From an uncultured Porphyromonadaceae bacterium (lineage in GTDB: Bacteria; Bacteroidota; Bacteroidia; Bacteroidales; Muribaculaceae), in assembly GCA_947176285.1 (NCBI GenBank), contig CAMWQF010000060.1, positions 1-11,419 on the forward strand: DNA of 11,419 nucleotides, written 5' to 3'. The notes beneath the pieces are model-generated. The model did no database searches and was not told the origin of the DNA. It saw only the letters and a list, made by a program, of their open reading frames with translations. Each line of letters starts with the position of its first letter. The first letter of the stretch is position 1. A program made the position numbers and the translations under genes. This document shows, piece after piece, positions 6,907 through 11,419 of the stretch.

Positions 6907-7602
6907 ATGAATCAAATGACTGAAGAAAACATATACCAAGAGACAACAGACATAATAGCTCAAACTCCTATAGAACCGGAGTTGCTGAAAATGATTCCTT
7001 ATAATACCGGGATGGAACCTCTACGTCTTGCTGAATACGGACGAAATATTCAGAATCTTGTAGATTTTTGCGTCACTATTCCAGACAGAGAAGAAAGGAC
7101 ACGATGCGCTCATGCCATTGCCGATATAATGAAGATTCTTTTCCCTGCTTTGAAAAAGGACCCAAATGACACAAAAAAAATTTGGGACCACATCAACATA
7201 ATGTCTCGGTTTGAACTTGATATCGATTTTCCTGTTCCGGTCATTACTCAAGAAGAGGCAAATCCAAAACCGGATTCTATTCCATATAGCAATTCTCGTG
7301 AAATCATTTTCCGCTATTATGGCAAGCATATTCAGAATATGGTGCAGACTGTGGCAGATATGGAGGATTCTGAAGAACGTCACAATCTTATAGGAGTGAT
7401 AGCCAATCATATGAAGAAATTGATGATGGCACATAATAAGGAAGGGGTTAGTGATGCCAAAGTGCTTCGTGACCTATGCTTTATAAGCGACGGCAAGATT
7501 GATCTTTTGCCCGGAGACATTTATCTTTATGATTATCAAGAAGTGATTCCTTCCAATAAGCAAAAGCAAAACAAGAAGAAAAACAACAAGCAAAACTATT
7601 GA
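6907..7602 (+). CDS. DUF4290 domain-containing protein
   Basis: Bacteroidota-specific protein family of unknown function (231 aa), predicted cytoplasmic and mostly helical; no signal peptide or membrane segment. The sequence holds an internal duplication: residues 44-82 (YGRNIQNLV...) align without gaps to 138-176 (YGKHIQNMV...) with 16 of 39 identities, sharing YGxxIQNxV, a central D-x-EER and IAxxMKxL. The C-terminus (about 218-231) is a low-complexity Lys/Asn/Gln tail that could contact nucleic acid, membrane or ribosome, but this is a guess. The gene ends four bases before murA, so the two are very likely cotranscribed and translationally coupled. From memory, a DUF4290-murA-rimM order recurs in Bacteroidales. 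That suggests a link to cell-wall or ribosome work but proves nothing. A second ATG three codons in (6916) is a possible alternative start. Confidence 0.88.
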   Translation: MNQMTEENIYQETTDIIAQTPIEPELLKMIPYNTGMEPLRLAEYGRNIQNLVDFCVTIPDREERTRCAHAIADIMKILFPALKKDPNDTKKIWDHINIMSRFELDIDFPVPVITQEEANPKPDSIPYSNSREIIFRYYGKHIQNMVQTVADMEDSEERHNLIGVIANHMKKLMMAHNKEGVSDAKVLRDLCFISDGKIDLLPGDIYLYDYQEVIPSNKQKQNKKKNNKQNY

Positions 7603-7606
7603 CGAT

Positions 7607-8914
7607 ATGAGCGAATTCATTGTAGAAGGCGGTTGCCGCCTTCATGGCTCTATCGAGCCGCAAGGTGCCAAAAATGAGGCGCTTCAAGTGATCTGCGCAA
7701 CGCTTTTAACTTCTGAGAAAGTCACCATTTCCAATCTGCCTGATATAGCAGATGTCAACAATCTGATTGATTTGATGGCTCATCTTGGAGTTAAGACATC
7801 ATATATTGACCGCCATACATGTGAATTTCAGGCAGACAACGTCAATCTTGCATATTTACATACTGAAGATTTCCTTAAGAAGGCTCAGACATTAAGAGGA
7901 TCGGTCATGATTATAGGTCCTTTGGTGGCTCGTTTCGGAGAGGCTGTGCTTCCAAAGCCTGGCGGCGACAAAATAGGACGACGCCGTCTTGACACTCATC
8001 TTGTTGGCATTGAAAAATTAGGAGGAAATTTTGACTACGATTCATCAAAACGAGTTTATAATATTACCGCTCCTAATGGTCTCAATGGAGTGTATATGCT
8101 TCTGGATGAGGCTTCTGTGACCGGTACTGCCAATCTTGTAATGGCTGCTGTGCTCGCAAAAGGAAAGACCACTATCTACAATGCCGCATGCGAACCCTAT
8201 GTGCAGCAACTTTGCCGCATGCTGGTCCGTATGGGTGCCAAGATTGAAGGAATTGGCAGTAATCTGCTTACTATCACCGGAGTATCAAGCCTATGGGGAG
8301 CCAATCATCGACTTCTTCCTGATATGATTGAAGTAGGTAGTTTTATCGGAATTGCAGCAATGACAGGAAGCCATCTCACTCTTAAAAATGTGGGTGTTCG
8401 TGATCTTGGTATTATTCCGGATGCATTTGCACGACTCGGCATTAATCTCGATGTGAAAGGTGATGATATTGTCATTAATCAGAAAGATATATATGAAATT
8501 GATACTTTTATAGATGGTTCGATTATGACTATATCTGATGCTCCTTGGCCAGGTCTTTCTCCCGACCTGCTCAGTATATTTCTTGTGGCTGCAACTCAGG
8601 CTAAAGGCAGTGTTTTGATACATCAAAAGATGTTTGAGAGCCGTCTTTTCTTCGTTGACAAACTGATAGATATGGGTGCCAGAATCATACTTTGTGATCC
8701 GCACCGCGCGGCTGTGATAGGCAGCGGAAAATTCAATTCTCTAAAGGCAGCAAGAATGGTCAGTCCGGATATTCGTGCCGGTATTGCTCTTCTTATGGCT
8801 GCAATGTCGGCTAAGGGTACAAGCCGTATCGAAAACATAGACCAGATTGACCGCGGTTACGAACATATTGATGAACGTCTCAACTCCCTCGGGGCAAAAA
8901 TATTCAGAAATTAA
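7607..8914 (+). CDS. murA: UDP-N-acetylglucosamine 1-carboxyvinyltransferase (MurA), Asp-type active site
   Basis: Cytoplasmic enzyme (435 aa) that transfers enolpyruvate from PEP to UDP-GlcNAc, the first committed step of peptidoglycan synthesis. Substrate-binding K22-N23 lies in PQGAKNEALQ. The mobile catalytic loop reads KPGGDKIGRRRLDTH (117-131): position 121, which is Cys115 in E. coli, is Asp. This natural Cys-to-Asp form is active in other bacteria and cannot be alkylated by fosfomycin. D320 in SPDLLS matches the general-base Asp305 of E. coli, and R390 in DIRAG matches Arg397. The C-terminal IDQIDRGYEHIDERLNSLGAKI is typical of the family. Length is slightly above the E. coli enzyme (419 aa). 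It starts four bases after the DUF4290 gene and ends 16 bases before rimM. Confidence 0.97.
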   Translation: MSEFIVEGGCRLHGSIEPQGAKNEALQVICATLLTSEKVTISNLPDIADVNNLIDLMAHLGVKTSYIDRHTCEFQADNVNLAYLHTEDFLKKAQTLRGSVMIIGPLVARFGEAVLPKPGGDKIGRRRLDTHLVGIEKLGGNFDYDSSKRVYNITAPNGLNGVYMLLDEASVTGTANLVMAAVLAKGKTTIYNAACEPYVQQLCRMLVRMGAKIEGIGSNLLTITGVSSLWGANHRLLPDMIEVGSFIGIAAMTGSHLTLKNVGVRDLGIIPDAFARLGINLDVKGDDIVINQKDIYEIDTFIDGSIMTISDAPWPGLSPDLLSIFLVAATQAKGSVLIHQKMFESRLFFVDKLIDMGARIILCDPHRAAVIGSGKFNSLKAARMVSPDIRAGIALLMAAMSAKGTSRIENIDQIDRGYEHIDERLNSLGAKIFRN

Positions 8915-8930
8915 GAAAAAATATAATCTG

Positions 8931-9470
8931 ATGATTACTGAAGAAGAAATTACATCTGTCGGTAAACTCCTAAAGACTCATGCCTTGAAAGGAGAACTTA
9001 ATATGCTTCTTGACATTGACCCCGGTTATTTGGAGGATGATAACCCTGTAGTGCTTGATATTGATGGTATCTATGTTCCATTTTATGCTCAAAGCATAAG
9101 AACTAAGGGAACTTTCTCATATCTCGTAAAATTTGATGGCATCGATAGTGAGATAGAGGCTAAAAAACTTGTCAATAAGACAGTTTATGCCCTTCGCTCA
9201 CGATTGAAGGAGTATATGCTCGAAAATTATGATGAGGAATATGCTCTTTATGATGACCTTATCGACTGGACAATAAAAGATGTGAATTCCGGAGAAATTG
9301 GAAAGGTTGTTGAAATTGATACCAATACTGAAAATGAACTGTTTATTGTCGAGACTCCTGAAGGAAACACTGTCTACATACCATTGACAGAAGATTTTAT
9401 TGAGAAAATGGACGAGGATACCAAAACCATTCATATGCATCTCCCGGAAGGTCTACTTGACATCAACTGA
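8931..9470 (+). CDS. rimM: Ribosome maturation factor RimM
   Basis: Cytoplasmic assembly factor (179 aa) that binds ribosomal protein S19 (uS19) and helps mature the 3' (head) domain of the 30S subunit. The N-terminal RimM barrel begins VGKLLKTHALKGELNML (about residues 10-26), matching the family pattern GxxxKTHGLKGE with Ala for the usual Gly. The second half (about 100-179) is the PRC-barrel domain, including DLIDWTIKDVNSGEIGKVVEI and VYIPLTEDFIEKMDEDTKTIHMHLPEGLLDI. The ATG at 8931 is chosen because the family N-terminus starts there; an upstream in-frame ATG at 8847 would add 28 unrelated residues and overlap murA by 68 bases. The start is preceded by an A-rich stretch rather than a Shine-Dalgarno. 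The protein is rich in Asp and Glu, as is common for RimM. Confidence 0.93.
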   Translation: MITEEEITSVGKLLKTHALKGELNMLLDIDPGYLEDDNPVVLDIDGIYVPFYAQSIRTKGTFSYLVKFDGIDSEIEAKKLVNKTVYALRSRLKEYMLENYDEEYALYDDLIDWTIKDVNSGEIGKVVEIDTNTENELFIVETPEGNTVYIPLTEDFIEKMDEDTKTIHMHLPEGLLDIN

Positions 9471-9544
9471 AAATCTTTTTAATCGGGAATGATGTGTATG
9501 AATCCCATTCCATCTTTTGATTCTCAAATCATAATTTGTATCTG

Positions 9545-10186
9545 ATGAAAATAAAAAAAATAATAGCATTAGTAGCATTATATATGGGCTTCCTCCAATT
9601 TAGTGCATTTGCACAAGTCAATCTGGAAGACATGACTTTCGCTCAAATGATAAGGTCGGTCGACCTGTCGAAAGAACCAAAAGCTGCCGATCTGATCAAG
9701 AAGTATCAAGAACTTGAAGCGCGACAGAAGCTGATGAACGGTCCGCTATCGCCAAAACAAGGAGACTGTAATATCGAACTCTATAGGAAGAAAGAAGTGA
9801 TATTAATCACTATCCCGGCAAGTTATCTCTTTGCTCCAAATTCAACCGAACTCTCTGACAGGGCTGCTAAATATCTGAAACCGATAATGAGATATATGAA
9901 GGATCCGGATATGTTTCGTGTTCTGTTTGTGATGCACACGGATAATACCGGTTCTCTCCAATATCGTGATAATATCACCGCAGACCGAGTAGATGCCGTG
10001 GCTGCCTGGTTTGATGATCAAGGTGCCGATACATCCTACACTTTCTCATATGCTTTTGGTGACGAAGCCCCTCTTGTGCCGAACACTTCAATTGAGAATC
10101 GCAACAAAAACCGTCGTCTTGAGGTTTTCCTAATGCCTGGCACAAAGATGCTTGAAGAAGCCAAAAAAGGCAAAATAGATTTCTAA
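9545..10186 (+). CDS. Exported OmpA-family protein, peptidoglycan-binding domain only
   Basis: Secreted protein of 213 aa. Residues 1-23 form a signal peptide (KIKK basic start, hydrophobic core, AFA then Q24 at the cut site); there is no lipobox Cys, so it should be a soluble periplasmic protein. The mature part has about 65 residues of linker, then an OmpA-C-like domain (about 85-205). This includes an FAPNSTEL-like opening, HTDNTG (131-136; D133 is the usual diaminopimelate contact), the NITADRVDAVAAWF helix, and NRNKNRRLEVFLMPG with R186 as the expected peptidoglycan-binding Arg. It lacks an N-terminal beta-barrel. The ATG at 9545 starts a standard signal peptide; an ATG three codons earlier (9536) is less likely. 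The 74 bases upstream hold no clear promoter or terminator. Confidence 0.88.
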   Translation: MKIKKIIALVALYMGFLQFSAFAQVNLEDMTFAQMIRSVDLSKEPKAADLIKKYQELEARQKLMNGPLSPKQGDCNIELYRKKEVILITIPASYLFAPNSTELSDRAAKYLKPIMRYMKDPDMFRVLFVMHTDNTGSLQYRDNITADRVDAVAAWFDDQGADTSYTFSYAFGDEAPLVPNTSIENRNKNRRLEVFLMPGTKMLEEAKKGKIDF

Positions 10187-10239
10187 CATCATAATTATCT
10201 AAACGATTAAACGGTTAAACGGTTAAACGATTAAACAAG
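10184..10239 (+). repeat. Seven-unit 8-bp tandem repeat (TAANNNNN / TAAACNNN) before nspC
   Basis: TAA recurs exactly every eight bases at 10184, 10192, 10200, 10208, 10216, 10224 and 10232. The last five units all begin TAAAC (GAT, GGT, GGT, GAT, AAG following); the first two (TAACATCA, TAATTATC) are degenerate. The first TAA is the stop codon of the OmpA-like gene, and the array ends two bases before the nspC ATG. Total length, register and placement match the array at 6104-6159. Confidence 0.85.
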
Positions 10240-10241
10240 AA

Positions 10242-11419
10242 ATGCCCACAACTCCATATTACATTGTCTACGAAGACCGTATAGAACGCAACCTCCAGAT
10301 TCTACGTCGAGTGGAGCAGGAAGCAGACGTAAAAATTATAATGGCTTTCAAAGCAAACGCTCTTTGGAAGACATTTCCTATTGTAAAGAGATATTTTAGC
10401 GCAAGCACTGCCAGTTCGCTAAATGAAATGCAACTTTCGCTCGATTATCTCGGCAACGATGTTCATTCCTATTGCCCGGTCTACACCGACGAGACATTTC
10501 CTAAGTTCCTCGCCGGATGCTCCCACATCACGTTCAACTCTCTGGCGCAATTCAACCGTTTCAAACCGCAGATTGATGAGTGGAATGCCAAGCATCCGGA
10601 AAAGCCTATAAGTTCCGGACTTCGTGTCAATCCCCATTGCAGTGTAATCGAAACAGACATATACAATCCCTGCGTACCTGGGTCCCGTTTTGGTGAGTCA
10701 GCAGCTGCTCTTGCCGATGGACTTCCGGAAGGAATTGAAGGGCTGCATTTCCACGCACTGTGTGAATCAGATAGCCATGACCTTGCCAAGGTGCTTGATG
10801 CTCTTAAAGAACAATATGGTCATTTGTTGCCTCACATCAAATGGCTTAATATGGGTGGTGGACATCTCATGACACGCAAAGGATATGACATAGACTTCCT
10901 GATAACCCTGATGAAAGATCTTCACAAGGAATACCCTAATCTCAAGATAATAATGGAGCCCGGCAGTGCCTTCATGTGGCAAACCGGTGATCTAATCACT
11001 CAGGTACTCGATGTGGTAGAGGATGCCGGAATCAAGACAGCAATTATCGACGCTTCATTTGCATGCCATATGCCTGACTGCTTGGAAATGCCATATAAGC
11101 CTGTCATTGCCGAAGCCTTGCCTGAAGAAGAAAACACCGACCTTCGCACTGGCGATCATCATTTTGGCGATTCAGAACGTCATACATATCGACTTGGAGG
11201 CAACTCTTGCCTAAGCGGTGACTTTGTTGGGGATTGGGACTTTGCTAAACCATTGAAAGCAGGCGACAAACTGACCCTATGCGACATGAATCACTATACC
11301 ACAGTGAAAACCAACATGTTCAACGGCATCCAGCACCCCTCAATCTGGCTTCAACCAAAGGACGGCGATCCCATCCTCCTCCGCAAATTCACCTACGAAG
11401 ACTACCGCGACCGCATGTC
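10242..11419 (+). CDS. nspC: Carboxynorspermidine/carboxyspermidine decarboxylase NspC (cut at window end)
   Basis: PLP-dependent, alanine-racemase-fold decarboxylase that converts carboxyspermidine to spermidine (or carboxynorspermidine to norspermidine). It is the last step of the aspartate-semialdehyde-dependent polyamine route used by gut Bacteroidota. The reading frame is open from the ATG at 10242 to the window edge: 392 full codons plus TC, which must encode Ser. Seen here: MAFKANALW with the PLP lysine K37, SGLRVNPHCS (about 126-135), GLHFHALCE (167-175), the phosphate-binding GGGH (205-208), MEPGSA (238-243), and the C-terminal active-site motif DASFACHMPDCLEMPY (270-285). FTYEDYRDRM at the end resembles the family C-terminus, so probably only one to a few codons are missing. 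The partner carboxyspermidine dehydrogenase is not in the window. The start lies two bases after an 8-bp repeat array. Confidence 0.95.
   Translation, partial: MPTTPYYIVYEDRIERNLQILRRVEQEADVKIIMAFKANALWKTFPIVKRYFSASTASSLNEMQLSLDYLGNDVHSYCPVYTDETFPKFLAGCSHITFNSLAQFNRFKPQIDEWNAKHPEKPISSGLRVNPHCSVIETDIYNPCVPGSRFGESAAALADGLPEGIEGLHFHALCESDSHDLAKVLDALKEQYGHLLPHIKWLNMGGGHLMTRKGYDIDFLITLMKDLHKEYPNLKIIMEPGSAFMWQTGDLITQVLDVVEDAGIKTAIIDASFACHMPDCLEMPYKPVIAEALPEEENTDLRTGDHHFGDSERHTYRLGGNSCLSGDFVGDWDFAKPLKAGDKLTLCDMNHYTTVKTNMFNGIQHPSIWLQPKDGDPILLRKFTYEDYRDRM

Noticed and set aside
8847..8930. N-terminal extension of rimM
   Set aside because: It would add 28 residues unlike any RimM and overlap murA by 68 bases; the ATG at 8931 starts the family-like sequence.
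9486..9511. GGAATG/CATTCC inverted repeat after rimM as a terminator
   Set aside because: Only six pairs with a 14-base loop and no following T run directly on the stem; too weak to call.
9513..9540. Promoter for the OmpA-like gene (TTTG and TAATTTG-like elements)
   Set aside because: The -7 element lacks one spacer base and the two boxes are only about 12 bases apart, so it does not fit the Bacteroidota promoter layout.
10419..11214. Several short open frames on both strands near the window end
   Set aside because: All are shadows of nspC, whose frame runs open off the window and so shows no stop codon here.
11411..11419. Apparent truncation of nspC
   Set aside because: It is caused by the window edge. 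The sequence reaches the expected C-terminal region with no frameshift or internal stop.
1..11419. A new defence, toxin or mobile system
   Set aside because: Every gene on either strand matches a housekeeping or common Bacteroidota family. Base and codon use look even, and no integrase, transposase, toxin or nuclease cassette is visible.

Overview
The window looks like chromosomal DNA of a gut-type Bacteroidota, most likely order Bacteroidales. This rests on three points: Bacteroidota promoter elements of the TTTG / TAnnTTTG kind, a DUF4290 gene directly followed by murA and rimM, and carboxynorspermidine decarboxylase (spermidine synthesis by the carboxyspermidine route). Protein sequences resemble those of Bacteroides and Muribaculaceae, but genus cannot be fixed by eye. 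No tRNA, rRNA, CRISPR, insertion sequence or phage gene is visible. Genes are tightly packed and no stretch above 131 bases lacks a gene.

Layout. Bases 1-131 hold a dyad and a promoter for hppA (132-2375, +), a membrane ion-pumping pyrophosphatase. A strong bidirectional terminator (2400-2434) separates it from a convergent two-gene minus-strand unit: a HAD phosphatase gene (3773-4426) followed two bases later by rarA (2490-3770). Overlapping divergent promoters at 4433-4480 drive this unit leftward and a rightward gene train. The rightward train is: an uncharacterised FAD-dependent dehydrogenase (4535-6106), tsaB (6163-6858), a DUF4290 protein (6907-7602), murA (7607-8914), rimM (8931-9470), an exported OmpA-like protein (9545-10186) and nspC (10242 to the window end, where it is cut just before its expected stop).

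How the genes fit together. Most are housekeeping: energy coupling (hppA), replication-fork maintenance (rarA), tRNA t6A modification (tsaB), peptidoglycan synthesis and anchoring (murA, OmpA-like), 30S ribosome maturation (rimM) and polyamine synthesis (nspC). I found no convincing new defence or mobile system. The points most worth a second look are: two 56-bp arrays of an 8-bp TAAAC unit that each begin at the upstream stop codon and end just before the tsaB and nspC starts; an Asp in place of the catalytic Cys of MurA; a nearly leaderless HAD transcript inside overlapping divergent promoters; an internal duplication in the DUF4290 protein; and residues in HppA that fit the dual Na+/H+-pumping class.
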